Part shown: in pieces, positions 5,096 to 13,245 of the stretch | Position numbering within the stretch: position 1 is the stretch's first letter | Layout of the letters: every line of letters begins with the position of its first letter | NCBI GenBank assembly: GCA_017465885.1 | Contig: JAFTVG010000031.1 | Span: 1-64,000, forward strand | Length of the DNA stretch: 64,000 nt | Source of the DNA: Clostridia bacterium | GTDB taxonomy: Bacteria > Bacillota > Clostridia > Oscillospirales > CAG-272 | Direction of reading: 5' to 3' | Position numbers and translations under genes: made by a program | Notes under the pieces: generated by a model | What the model was told of the DNA's origin: nothing | The model's input: the letters and a program-made list of their open reading frames with translations, nothing else | The model's database searches: none

Positions 5096-6406
5096 ATGAA
5101 TAGGTTCGCTTTTCGGGCAAAGACTTCTCTTCTGCCCGTTCTTGCCCTGCTTTTGGCGCTCCTCCTTTTGTCGGGGTGTCTGCCCGATCGCCGACCCGCA
5201 GGAACGCAGAGCCTCCCTTCTCTAAGCGCCCCCCTTTCCCCTGCGTCCTCCCACAGTGAACCACTGCCCCCATCTTCCGATAGTACATCCAAAGCCCCGT
5301 CTTCTGCGGGTAAAAGCCCCTCTCCCTCAACGTCGTTGCCGCCGCTCTCTTCCCCTGAAGAAGACCAACGCCCCTGCGGACAATATCTCGGCATCGCACC
5401 CTCCGACACCGCGGGCAAAAACGGGCTTACCTACCTTTTCCTCATCGATGGGGTGAAGACCCCTCTCAAGCTTTTGGAAAGCGAGGGCTATCCTCTCCAA
5501 AACCGGCTGAAGATCGGATACCGCTATCTTCTTACCGTTGAAAAGGAAACGGTCCTACATATTGAAGACGCCGACCACCCCTTGACCCCTCCGACCCTCC
5601 CGCCCGTTTCGGTCACTGCGGGAAGAAAGACGCTTAAGAACCTTCTTTCCACCGCTCTTTTGCCTATGGGAAACGCTCTGTACGTTTACGGCGGCGGCTG
5701 GAGCTGGCAGGACGTGGGCGGAGCTTTGCAAAGCTCTGCCATCGGCGTTTCGCCCTATTGGAGCACCTTTTTTAACGAACGGGATGCTTCCTACTCCTAC
5801 AAAGCACCAAACGGTCAGGAGCAGACCGTCTATTATCCCCAAAACGGCATCAACAACTACTATTTCGCCGGCTTAGACTGCTCGGGATATCTGGGTTGGG
5901 TGTGCTACAACACGTTATATAGCGAAGACGGACTTGCAAGCTTCGTGGTCTCCTCCACCAAATTCGCCGAAAATCTGAAAAACAACGGGCTGGGTACGCT
6001 CTCCTATACTCTTGACGACCTCGCCCCCGGAGACATCGTCAGCATCAAGGGGCACGTCTGGCTTTGCATCGGCAAATGTAGCGACGGCAGTATCGTCATT
6101 GCCCACAGCACCCCCTCCATATCCCGACAGGGCTTTTCGGGGGGCGGTGTACAGCTTTCCGCTATTGGAAACGACAAAGGCTGTCAGGCATATCAGCTTG
6201 CCGATCACTATATGAAAAATTATTTTCCTCACTGGTACGAGCGCTATCCCGCCGTTCTCTGCAGTCCTGCGACCTATAAAAGCATCTCACCCCAAAGCGG
6301 AGGGCGCTTTTCCTTTGACCTGACCGGTCAGCACGGATTTACCGACCCCGAGGGCATCTCCTCTCTTGATGCTCAAAGCGTGCTTGCTCTGCTTTTCGGA
6401 GAATGA
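5096..6406 (+). CDS. Lipoprotein with C-terminal NlpC/P60-like cysteine peptidase domain
   Basis: The 436-residue protein has a lipoprotein signal (hydrophobic stretch ending LLSGC, Cys ~28), then a Pro/Ser-rich spacer to ~residue 95, a small beta domain, and a papain-like domain. The domain carries LDCSGY (Cys ~261), GHVWLCIG (His ~320) and an IAHS segment (His ~336), the Cys-His-His arrangement of NlpC/P60 cell-wall endopeptidases. It would act outside the membrane on peptidoglycan stem peptides. AAGGAGGTG lies ahead of the ATG. It is monocistronic in appearance. The YYPQNGINNYYFAG insert before the Cys is longer than in short NlpC/P60 domains. Confidence 0.82.
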   Translation: MNRFAFRAKTSLLPVLALLLALLLLSGCLPDRRPAGTQSLPSLSAPLSPASSHSEPLPPSSDSTSKAPSSAGKSPSPSTSLPPLSSPEEDQRPCGQYLGIAPSDTAGKNGLTYLFLIDGVKTPLKLLESEGYPLQNRLKIGYRYLLTVEKETVLHIEDADHPLTPPTLPPVSVTAGRKTLKNLLSTALLPMGNALYVYGGGWSWQDVGGALQSSAIGVSPYWSTFFNERDASYSYKAPNGQEQTVYYPQNGINNYYFAGLDCSGYLGWVCYNTLYSEDGLASFVVSSTKFAENLKNNGLGTLSYTLDDLAPGDIVSIKGHVWLCIGKCSDGSIVIAHSTPSISRQGFSGGGVQLSAIGNDKGCQAYQLADHYMKNYFPHWYERYPAVLCSPATYKSISPQSGGRFSFDLTGQHGFTDPEGISSLDAQSVLALLFGE

Positions 6407-6416
6407 GCGGTGCGCC

Positions 6417-6445
6417 TTGACAAACTGCAGAAACTATGATATACT
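6417..6445 (+). promoter_or_regulatory. Promoter for the esterase gene
   Basis: TTGACA and TATACT with a 17-base spacer, starting 11 bases after the preceding stop codon. The start of transcription at ~6452 rules out the ATGs upstream of 6480 as translation starts. Confidence 0.85.
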
Positions 6446-6479
6446 AATCAAAATAAAACGATCCGAAGGTGGTATCATC

Positions 6480-7796
6480 ATGAAAAGAGTAACAAGCATC
6501 CTTTTATGCGTTTTGATGATGGCGTTGGCGCTCTGCCCCTGCTTTTCCTTTACTGCTTCGGCAGATGAGGTGAAGGACGCTCCCATCATCGACTACAAGT
6601 CGGTTGAAAAGTTCTTTAACGACTCCAAAAACAGCGTAACTGCCGTTTTCAAATCCTCCGCAGGAACTTCTCTTCCCTATCGTATGTACGTTCCCGCCGA
6701 TTACGACCCCTCAAAGAGCTATCCTCTGGTGCTGTCCTTCCACGGCGCCGGCGAAAGAGGCACCGATAACACCCATATTTTCCGCGGCGGCTCCATTATG
6801 CAGAGACTCCTTCATCCCAATGAAAGAAAGAATCATCCCTGCATCATCCTGGCACCCCAATGCAATCCCGCTTCCCAGTGGGTGCTCTCCCCTTGGGATC
6901 CCGGCACCTACGATCACACCAAGATCCAGAAGAGCCCCTATATGGCGGCGGCTGAGGAGCTTTTGGAGCAGGTTTTGGACCAATACTCCGTGGACCAGTC
7001 AAGACTGTACGTTTCAGGCATTTCCATGGGCGGCTTTGGCACTTGGGATATCATTTCCAGAAATCCCGACAAGTTTGCGGCTGCCATCCCGATCTGCGGC
7101 GGTACTGACGAGAGCTATCTTGAAGGGCTGAAGGGCTTCCCCATCCGCACCTTCCACGCTGTGGACGACCCCATCGTTTCCTGTGTCGGCACAAAGAAAG
7201 CAAACGAGATCTTAAGCGGTCAGGGCGATTTCAAGTATACTGAGTATTCCAGCGGCGGTCACCTTATCTGGGACAAGGCACACAAGACCGGTGATCTGAC
7301 CGATTGGCTGTTTGCACAGTCTCTTGACAGCGTAAAGACTACCTACGTAAGCGACGAGAACCTGACCTTAAAGGGCAGCGAAACCGCCACCCCCGGCGGT
7401 GCACTCACCGTTGAATATGAAGCCAAGGAAGGCTTCGCTCTGAAGTCCATCACCTACAGAGGCAAGGAGATCGCCTTTACCGACGCCAAAGCAGGCTCCG
7501 TGACCGTTGAAGGATACACCGGCGGTAAGATCATCGCCGTCAGCCAGCCCGCAGAGGACGATGATCCCGTTGTGGAGCCCTCCCTGCCCGTGGTGACCCC
7601 CGAAGAATCCAAGCCCCTTGATGAAAGCGTCCCCCAGCAGACTTCACCCGAAGTGAGCCCCTCCAACCCTGCTGAGGAAGAAAAGAACGTTTCTCTTCTC
7701 GGTACGGGCGCCATCATCGGCATCGTTGCTGCCGTTGCGGCTGCCGTGGCAGTGGTCGTCGTGGTGATCATCGTGGTAATAAAGAAAAAGAAATAA
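6480..7796 (+). CDS. Surface-anchored alpha/beta-hydrolase (phospholipase/esterase-like)
   Basis: The 438-residue protein has a Sec signal peptide (cleavage after ~FTASA), an alpha/beta-hydrolase domain, a short beta domain, a Pro/Ser/Glu linker and a C-terminal membrane helix followed by KKKK. The nucleophile elbow is GISMGG (Ser ~182), with an Asp in VDDP (~229) and a His in GGHL (~261); LSFHGAGERG forms the oxyanion-loop region. This is the layout of the predicted phospholipase/carboxylesterase and PHB-depolymerase-like families. It is inferred to hydrolyse esters outside the cell while tethered to the membrane. The start follows AAGGTGG and fits the promoter at 6417. Confidence 0.82.
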   Translation: MKRVTSILLCVLMMALALCPCFSFTASADEVKDAPIIDYKSVEKFFNDSKNSVTAVFKSSAGTSLPYRMYVPADYDPSKSYPLVLSFHGAGERGTDNTHIFRGGSIMQRLLHPNERKNHPCIILAPQCNPASQWVLSPWDPGTYDHTKIQKSPYMAAAEELLEQVLDQYSVDQSRLYVSGISMGGFGTWDIISRNPDKFAAAIPICGGTDESYLEGLKGFPIRTFHAVDDPIVSCVGTKKANEILSGQGDFKYTEYSSGGHLIWDKAHKTGDLTDWLFAQSLDSVKTTYVSDENLTLKGSETATPGGALTVEYEAKEGFALKSITYRGKEIAFTDAKAGSVTVEGYTGGKIIAVSQPAEDDDPVVEPSLPVVTPEESKPLDESVPQQTSPEVSPSNPAEEEKNVSLLGTGAIIGIVAAVAAAVAVVVVVIIVVIKKKK

Positions 7797-7811
7797 ACGT
7801 CCAACGTTTCT

Positions 7812-7846
7812 GTTGCGGTAAGGTCGCTCCTTACCGCAACTTTTTT
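7812..7846 (+). terminator. Intrinsic terminator after the esterase gene
   Basis: GTTGCGGTAAGG and CCTTACCGCAAC pair perfectly around a five-base loop and are followed by six T residues. Confidence 0.9.
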
Positions 7847-7920
7847 ATCATAAACGCCGTTACGAAACCTGTTTTTCCCACTTTTTTTCTTGTATAGCGC
7901 TCTTTTTCCCCTTCATATTC

Positions 7921-7949
7921 TTGACAGTTTCTTTTGATTGTGATATAAT
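7921..7949 (+). promoter_or_regulatory. Consensus promoter for the MBL hydrolase-gltX-glnS group
   Basis: TTGACA and TATAAT with a 17-base spacer, 60 bases before the GTG start at 8010. Confidence 0.88.
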
Positions 7950-8009
7950 GAATTGTTAGTTGTATCCGCTATCAAGTATTGAACCAAATATAAAAAGGAG
8001 GGTTACACC

Positions 8010-8615
8010 GTGCAGGTCTTCACTCTGCCCTTAGGGGCACTTCAGACCAACTGCTATATTCTTGCATCTGAGAAAAAGGCGCTGGTGATCGACCCTGCGG
8101 ACGCTCACTTTCAGATCCTTGCCCTTCTGCAAAAGGAGGGTCTTACCCTTGAGGGGATCCTGCTCACCCACTGTCATTTCGACCATATGGGAGGGGTAGA
8201 CGCTCTTGCAGAGGCAAGCGGCGCTCCTCTTTTCTGTCCCGAAAAGGATGCCGTGGGACTGACAGACGAAAACAGAAACGCCTCCCGCTGTTTTGGTGAA
8301 GGGCTGTCGATAAAGACCGCGCCCGCCCGCCTTTTAAAGGAAGGCGACCGCATATCGCTTGGAAATGAGGAACTGACCGTTTTGGAAACGCCCGGGCACA
8401 CATCGGGAAGCGTTTGCTATCTTGCAGAGGACCTTCTCATCAGCGGCGACACCCTCTTTTTCAGAGGCTACGGCAGGACCGATCTGCCCTCGGGCAGCGA
8501 CGGAATGCTGTTACGCTCCCTAAGACGGCTGTTTTGCCTTGAAGACCGCACCGTTTATCCCGGTCACGGTCCTTCAACCACCCTTTTGAAGGAAAAGAAT
8601 TTTTACGGCCTTTGA
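8010..8615 (+). CDS. MBL-fold metallo-hydrolase (GloB/YcbL-like)
   Basis: This 201-residue protein has the binuclear metal motif THCHFDHMGG (residues ~53-62), a second histidine in ETPGHTSGS, the aspartate of ISGDTLF and a final PGHG, in the order seen in glyoxalase II-type hydrolases. Without the C-terminal helical domain of true GloB, it belongs to the shorter YcbL-like group of cytosolic thioester or related hydrolases; the substrate cannot be read from sequence. It starts at GTG, positioned by AAGGAGG 9 bases upstream. It is the first gene behind a consensus promoter, with gltX 43 bases downstream. Confidence 0.85.
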   Translation: MQVFTLPLGALQTNCYILASEKKALVIDPADAHFQILALLQKEGLTLEGILLTHCHFDHMGGVDALAEASGAPLFCPEKDAVGLTDENRNASRCFGEGLSIKTAPARLLKEGDRISLGNEELTVLETPGHTSGSVCYLAEDLLISGDTLFFRGYGRTDLPSGSDGMLLRSLRRLFCLEDRTVYPGHGPSTTLLKEKNFYGL

Positions 8616-8658
8616 ACTGCCATTGAATATAACTGAAATTTATATAGACGAGGTAACC

Positions 8659-10329
8659 ATGGACTATCAACTTTTAGCAGATCTGCTCTTCCCGAGCGTC
8701 ACCAAAACAAGAGAAGAGCTTGAAAAGGAATATCCGGCAAGAAGCCTGCCCGAGGGAGCAAAGGTCACCCGTTTTGCACCCAGCCCCACAGGCTTCGTGC
8801 ATTTCGGCGGACTCTTTCCCGCAACGGTGGGTGAACGCCTTGCCCATCAGTCGGGCGGCGTGTTTTACCTGCGCATTGAGGACACCGATGCCAAAAGAGA
8901 GGTGCCCGGTGCGGCAGAGGGTCTGGTGAAGACCCTTGCCAACTACGGCGTCAGCTTCGACGAGGGCATGACCCTTGAGGGCGAAAAGGGGGCTTACGGT
9001 CCTTACAAGCAGAGCCTTCGCCGTGACATCTACCATGTATACGCCAAGGAGCTGGTGGTGAAAGGACTTGCTTATCCCTGCTTCTCCTCCGAGGAGGACC
9101 TGGAGGCTTTAAAGCAGGTAAACAAAAAGGAAGAGCTGAAAAATACCGACTGGAGCGAGGCGGAAGCCCAAAGAAAGGCCGAGCAGATGGAGGCAAGAGC
9201 CATCACCCTTGAAGAGGTGAAGGCACATCTTGAAAAGGGCGATCCCTTTGTTTTAAGACTTCTTTCGGGGGGAGACAAGGACAAGAAGATCCGCTTCACC
9301 GACCTGATCAAGGGCAATCTGGAATTCCCCGAAAACGACGAGGACTTCGTGCTCTTAAAGTCCGACGGCATCCCCACCTACCACTTTGCCCACGCGGTGG
9401 ACGATCATCTGATGGGCACCACCCACGTCATCCGCGGTGAGGAATGGCTTCCCAGCCTTGCAAAGCACATTCAGCTCTTTACCTTCCTCGGCTTCAAGCT
9501 GCCCAAGTATATGCACATCGCGCAGATCATGCGCCTTGACGAAAACGGCAACAAGAAGAAGCTTTCCAAGAGAGATATGGGCGCCAATCTGGACGATTAC
9601 AGCAGAATGGGCTACTGTGCCGAAAGCGTTTGCGAATACGTGATGACCCTGCTCAACTCCAACTACGAGGAGTGGCACGCCAAGAATCCCGAGCTTCCCT
9701 ACACCGACTTCCCCTTCTCCATCAAAAAGATGTCTGTTTCGGGATGTTTGTTTGACTTTGACAAATTGAACGACGTTTCCAAAAACGTGCTTTCCCGTAT
9801 GACGGCAGAGCACGTCTACGATCTGACCCTTGCCTGGGCAAAGGAAAACGATCCTGCTTTTGCAGAGCTTCTTGCAAGTGACGCCGTCTACGCCACCTCG
9901 ATCCTCTCTATCGGCAGAGGAGGCAAGAAGCCGAGAAAGGACTTCGCGCGGCTGTCTGAGGTGAAGGACTATATGGGCTTCTTCTACGATGAGCTCTTTG
10001 AAATCAAGGATGCTCTGCCCGAGCAGTTCTCAAAAGAAGACGTGAAGGCCTGCATTGCCGACTTTGCAGAAAGTTACGACGAAAGCCTTGACAACACCGG
10101 TTGGTTTGACTCGGTGAAGGCCGTTGCCGAAAGACAGGGCTTCTGCCCCGACGTGAAGGCGTATAAGCAATCTCCCGAAAGCTACAAGGGACACGTGGGC
10201 GACGTTTCGTCCTTCATCCGTCTTGCCATCACCGGCAAGCTCAACTCCCCCGATCTTTACACCGTGATGCAGATCTTAGGCAAGGAACGTTCTCTTGCAC
10301 GCCTTGATGCATTCACCCAAAGCCTTTAA
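8659..10329 (+). CDS. gltX: Glutamyl-tRNA synthetase
   Basis: The 556-residue class I synthetase charges tRNA-Glu with glutamate. The HIGH-type signature appears as APSPTGFVHFGG (His ~47) and the KMSKS-type as KKLSKRDMG (~300). The start MDYQLLADLLFP is chosen because GACGAGG lies 7 bases upstream; the in-frame ATG at 8623 has no ribosome binding site. The protein is longer than the ~490 residues of typical bacterial GluRS but matches the ~550-residue form common in Clostridia. glnS follows 18 bases downstream, so both are probably translated from one message. A GlnRS gene next door suggests GluRS need not misacylate tRNA-Gln. Confidence 0.93.
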   Translation: MDYQLLADLLFPSVTKTREELEKEYPARSLPEGAKVTRFAPSPTGFVHFGGLFPATVGERLAHQSGGVFYLRIEDTDAKREVPGAAEGLVKTLANYGVSFDEGMTLEGEKGAYGPYKQSLRRDIYHVYAKELVVKGLAYPCFSSEEDLEALKQVNKKEELKNTDWSEAEAQRKAEQMEARAITLEEVKAHLEKGDPFVLRLLSGGDKDKKIRFTDLIKGNLEFPENDEDFVLLKSDGIPTYHFAHAVDDHLMGTTHVIRGEEWLPSLAKHIQLFTFLGFKLPKYMHIAQIMRLDENGNKKKLSKRDMGANLDDYSRMGYCAESVCEYVMTLLNSNYEEWHAKNPELPYTDFPFSIKKMSVSGCLFDFDKLNDVSKNVLSRMTAEHVYDLTLAWAKENDPAFAELLASDAVYATSILSIGRGGKKPRKDFARLSEVKDYMGFFYDELFEIKDALPEQFSKEDVKACIADFAESYDESLDNTGWFDSVKAVAERQGFCPDVKAYKQSPESYKGHVGDVSSFIRLAITGKLNSPDLYTVMQILGKERSLARLDAFTQSL

Positions 10330-10347
10330 AAGAAAGGATCCACCGAA

Positions 10348-12015
10348 ATGGAAGAATTGACCAGCAACTTTATATTCGATATCATCGACGAAGATCTAAG
10401 AAACGATCCCGACTTAAAGATCCAGACCCGCTTCCCTCCCGAGCCCAACGGCTATCTGCACATCGGCTCGGCAAAGGCGATCATGATCAACTTTGAGACC
10501 GCAAAGAAGTACGGCGGTAAGTTCAATCTGCGCTACGACGACACCAACCCCACCAAGGAGGACGTGGAGTACGTGGACTCCATCTTTGAGGACATCACCT
10601 GGCTCATCGGCGAAGAGCCAAACGGCGGTATCTTCTACGGCTCCGACTACTTCCCTCTCTGCTTTGAATACGCCGTCAAGCTCATCAAGGAGGGCAAGGC
10701 CTACGTTTGCGATCTTTCCAAGGAGGACGTGATCAAGTATCAGGGCACCGACCGCTCCGAAGGAAGCCGCGTTTCGCCCTACAGAGATCGTTCGGTAGAG
10801 GAAAACTTAGACCTCTTCTACCGTATGAAGGCGGGCGAGTTCCCCGAGGGCTCAAGAACCCTGAGAGCCAAGATCGATCCCAACTCCCCCAACACCTATC
10901 TGCGCGATCCCATCATCTACAGAATCAAATTCTGTCACCATCACCGTCAGGGAGACGAATGGTGCATCTATCCTATGTACGATTTCGCCCATCCCATTCA
11001 GGACGCCACCGAGGGCATCACCCACTCCCTTTGCTCGCTGGAATTTGAAAACCACCGTCCCCTTTACGACTGGGTGGTTGACAACATCGGCTTTGAAAAG
11101 AAGCCCAAGCAGAGAGAATTTGCCCGTCTGAACGTGACCTCCACCGTGATGTCCAAGAGATATTTAAGATATCTTGTGGAAAACGGGCTGGTTGACGGCT
11201 GGGACGATCCCCGACTTCCTACCATCCACGCTCTGCGCCGCCGCGGCTATACCCCCTCCTCCATTATGGACTTCGTCAAAAAGGCGGGCGTTTCCAAGGC
11301 AGAAAACCTGGTGGATATCCGTATGCTGGAGGCTTGCATCCGCGACGAATTAAACGAGCAGGCTGAAAGAAGAGTGTGCGTACTCAACCCCATCAAGGTG
11401 GTCATCACCAACTTTGAGGACGACAGAGAGGAAGTTTTCGAGCTGCCCAACCACCCTCAGCACCCCGAAATGGGCACGAGAGCCGTGAAGTTCACCAAGG
11501 AGTTATATATCGACGCCGAGGACTTTGCCGCAGTTCCTCCCCCCAAGTTCTTCAGAATGAAGCCCGAGGGAGAGGTCAGACTGATGGGTGCTTATATCGT
11601 GAAGTGTAACGAAGTGATCTATAACGAGGACGGCTCGGTGAAGGAGCTGCGTTGCACCGCCGATCTGGAAAGCGGAAACGGCAACCCCATCGACGGCAGA
11701 AAGATCAAGGGCACCATCCATTGGGTGTCTGCAAAGTATGCAAAGGACGTGACGGTCAAGCTATATAACCGTCTGTTCACCCTTGAAAATATGGCAGACG
11801 CCGAGACCGACGAAAACGGTCACGCCCTTTATAACAACTACCTCAACCCCGAATCGCTGATCACCGTGGAGCACGCCAAGGCGGAGCCCTCCCTTGATAA
11901 CAGCAAGGTGGGTGAGCGCTTCCAGTTCGTTCGTACCGGCTACTTCTGCAAGGACAGCAAGTACGAAAATACCTTTAACAGAATCGTTCCTTTGAAGGAT
12001 TCCTTTAAGGGCTGA
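10348..12015 (+). CDS. glnS: Glutaminyl-tRNA synthetase
   Basis: This 555-residue class I enzyme couples glutamine to tRNA-Gln. RFPPEPNGYLHIGSAKA (residues ~28-44) is the GlnRS-specific form of the HIGH motif and VMSKRYL (~268) replaces KMSKS; the C-terminal ~200 residues form the two beta-barrels that read the anticodon. AAAGGATC precedes the ATG. It forms an operon with gltX. Many Bacillota lack GlnRS and use GatCAB; possession of GlnRS is common in Clostridia and ancestrally attributed to transfer. A tRNA-Gln gene lies 5.5 kb to the left. Confidence 0.96.
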   Translation: MEELTSNFIFDIIDEDLRNDPDLKIQTRFPPEPNGYLHIGSAKAIMINFETAKKYGGKFNLRYDDTNPTKEDVEYVDSIFEDITWLIGEEPNGGIFYGSDYFPLCFEYAVKLIKEGKAYVCDLSKEDVIKYQGTDRSEGSRVSPYRDRSVEENLDLFYRMKAGEFPEGSRTLRAKIDPNSPNTYLRDPIIYRIKFCHHHRQGDEWCIYPMYDFAHPIQDATEGITHSLCSLEFENHRPLYDWVVDNIGFEKKPKQREFARLNVTSTVMSKRYLRYLVENGLVDGWDDPRLPTIHALRRRGYTPSSIMDFVKKAGVSKAENLVDIRMLEACIRDELNEQAERRVCVLNPIKVVITNFEDDREEVFELPNHPQHPEMGTRAVKFTKELYIDAEDFAAVPPPKFFRMKPEGEVRLMGAYIVKCNEVIYNEDGSVKELRCTADLESGNGNPIDGRKIKGTIHWVSAKYAKDVTVKLYNRLFTLENMADAETDENGHALYNNYLNPESLITVEHAKAEPSLDNSKVGERFQFVRTGYFCKDSKYENTFNRIVPLKDSFKG

Positions 12016-12031
12016 TGATGCTTCAATGAAA

Positions 12032-12059
12032 ACGGGCGTCTCCAAACGGAGGCGCCCGT
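12032..12059 (+). terminator. Hairpin after glnS
   Basis: ACGGGCGTCTCC and GGAGGCGCCCGT form a 12-bp stem with one G-T pair. The T-run after it is weak, so it may only be part of the end signal; a second hairpin at 12211-12240 has a better T tract. Confidence 0.6.
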
Positions 12060-12079
12060 CAATTTGTAAAAATAACAAT

Positions 12080-12134
12080 TTGGGGCTTTGCCCCAACCCC
12101 CATTTAGGGGACTTTTTGTAAAAAGCCCCCTAAA
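12080..12134. repeat. REP-like pair of inverted repeats
   Basis: Two palindromes stand side by side: TTGGGGC-TTT-GCCCCAA (12080-12096) and a longer one with arms TTTAGGGG and CCCCCTAAA around an inner CTTTTT/AAAAAG stem (12103-12134). They lie between a gene end and a convergent gene end, the usual place of repetitive extragenic palindromes. No ORF is supported here. Confidence 0.55.
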
Positions 12135-12210
12135 AACCCTCAAAAACTTTGGAAGAATGGGTGTTTTTAAACCTTGCCTTCTTTTGAAAGAAGTTTATCG
12201 ACACGCTTGC

Positions 12211-12240
12211 GGGTGTCTCCTTTCGGAGACACCCGTATTT
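12211..12240. terminator. Hairpin between convergent genes
   Basis: GGGTGTCTCC-TTTC-GGAGACACCC followed by GTATTTTTAT on the plus strand. It can stop plus-strand transcription and could also form in transcripts of the minus-strand gene ending at 12260. Confidence 0.65.
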
Positions 12241-12259
12241 TTATATCTTGTCTTGTTAT

Positions 12260-13096
12260 TTACTTTTTCTTGCATTCACACCCGGGCACGGTCACGGGAT
12301 AAGGCGAGGAGCAAAAGCTGGAAACGGGAAAGGACATCCTTTCAAAGATGCGGCAGGGGTCCTCTTCATCGGAGATCACGCACTCCTTGTCGGGAATGCA
12401 GTATTCGTCAGCCGACACGATAAACTGACCGGGGCGCTCCACACGGATCAGCGAGAAAAAGCCCAGCGAAACGTAAAGATGCTTGCAAAGCCCCGGATGA
12501 TCCACAAGACCGCCGTTTAACTGACAGCAAACGGTTTTGGGCAGCTCCTCCACGGTGGGACAGCAGCAACAACAGCTACAGGTACAGGGCTCCTTGACCT
12601 TTGCCGACAGCACGATGGGATCAACCAGCTCCAAAACCACGGTGGGCTTGTTGCTTCCTTCCTCATAATCGCACTGCTCTGCACAAAATCCTCCCTCAAG
12701 AGGAGTGGTCTTGAAGACACGGGCGCACCCTTCTCCGCCGTAAAGCACCACCTTTTTTTCGGCAACGGCAACGCCCTCAATCTCCTGCACCTTACCGGGG
12801 CAGAGGCAGACGTCGATCAGCAGCTTGGTGTAGATGCGGATGGTGACCTGATAAAAGCCCTTATTGAACTGAATGGGGTCTGCCTGAATGTTGACGCAGA
12901 CAACCTTTGTGTCCTTGACTTTAACGTTTCCCGATTTTTCGATAACGTCCTGACCGAAGTCGGTAAGAAATACACGCACGTCCTCGTAGCAATCCTTATC
13001 GCGGCAGCTGTCGAGAATGCGCATGGAATCTATGCACACGCTGTTTCGGCGATCGTCCTTATTGCCGCCAAAGCAGGAGCTTCTGTTATCAATCAT
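12260..13096 (-). CDS. Cysteine-rich protein, possibly a spore-coat component
   Basis: The 278-residue protein contains about 26 cysteines, including a CTCSCCCCC run near residue 170, and no signal peptide or membrane helix. The N-terminal segment RILDSCRDKDCYEDVRVFLTD is one I know from uncharacterised Clostridial proteins of similar length. Several repeated beta-rich stretches (VVLELVDPIVLS, YVSLGFFSLIRVERP) suggest a structural protein stabilised by disulfides or metal. A sigma-K-like promoter is visible upstream, which would fit expression in the mother cell, but this is inference. AAAGGGG precedes the ATG. No enzymatic motif is seen. Confidence 0.7.
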   Translation of the reverse strand: MIDNRSSCFGGNKDDRRNSVCIDSMRILDSCRDKDCYEDVRVFLTDFGQDVIEKSGNVKVKDTKVVCVNIQADPIQFNKGFYQVTIRIYTKLLIDVCLCPGKVQEIEGVAVAEKKVVLYGGEGCARVFKTTPLEGGFCAEQCDYEEGSNKPTVVLELVDPIVLSAKVKEPCTCSCCCCCPTVEELPKTVCCQLNGGLVDHPGLCKHLYVSLGFFSLIRVERPGQFIVSADEYCIPDKECVISDEEDPCRIFERMSFPVSSFCSSPYPVTVPGCECKKK

Positions 13097-13150
13097 TTGT
13101 ATTTTCCCCTTTGATAGGTTTTAAAACGGGGCAAAGCGCCTCGTCTATAC

Positions 13151-13177
13151 CATTGTATGCACCCGCGGAGATTGTGT
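13151..13177 (-). promoter_or_regulatory. Sigma-K-like promoter for the cysteine-rich protein gene
   Basis: On the minus strand AC (13177-13176), then 16 bases, then CATACAATG (13159-13151). This fits the known sigma-K pattern AC-N16-CATANNNTA at all but the last base, and CATACAAT also fits the related sigma-E -10 box. No good sigma-A boxes are seen here. Confidence 0.4.
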
Positions 13178-13184
13178 TCTGAAA

Positions 13185-13235
13185 GAAAAACGCACCTCGA
13201 AGACGGTAGTAGATCTTCGGGTGCGCTTTCTTTTT
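13185..13235 (-). terminator. Terminator of the ABC exporter operon
   Basis: On the minus strand a long hairpin (CGCACCCGAAGA pairing with TCTTCGAGGTGCG) is followed by TTTTTC. Confidence 0.85.
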
Positions 13236-13245
13236 GGAGGTGTAT

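Noticed and set aside
4932-5399. Minus-strand open frames over the start of the NlpC/P60-like lipoprotein gene
   Set aside because: They overlap the promoter and signal peptide of a supported gene and show no ribosome binding site.
9437-10732. Alternative plus-strand frames inside gltX and glnS
   Set aside because: They are out of frame with strong synthetase motifs and have Thr/Ser/Arg-rich compositions typical of shifted reading frames.
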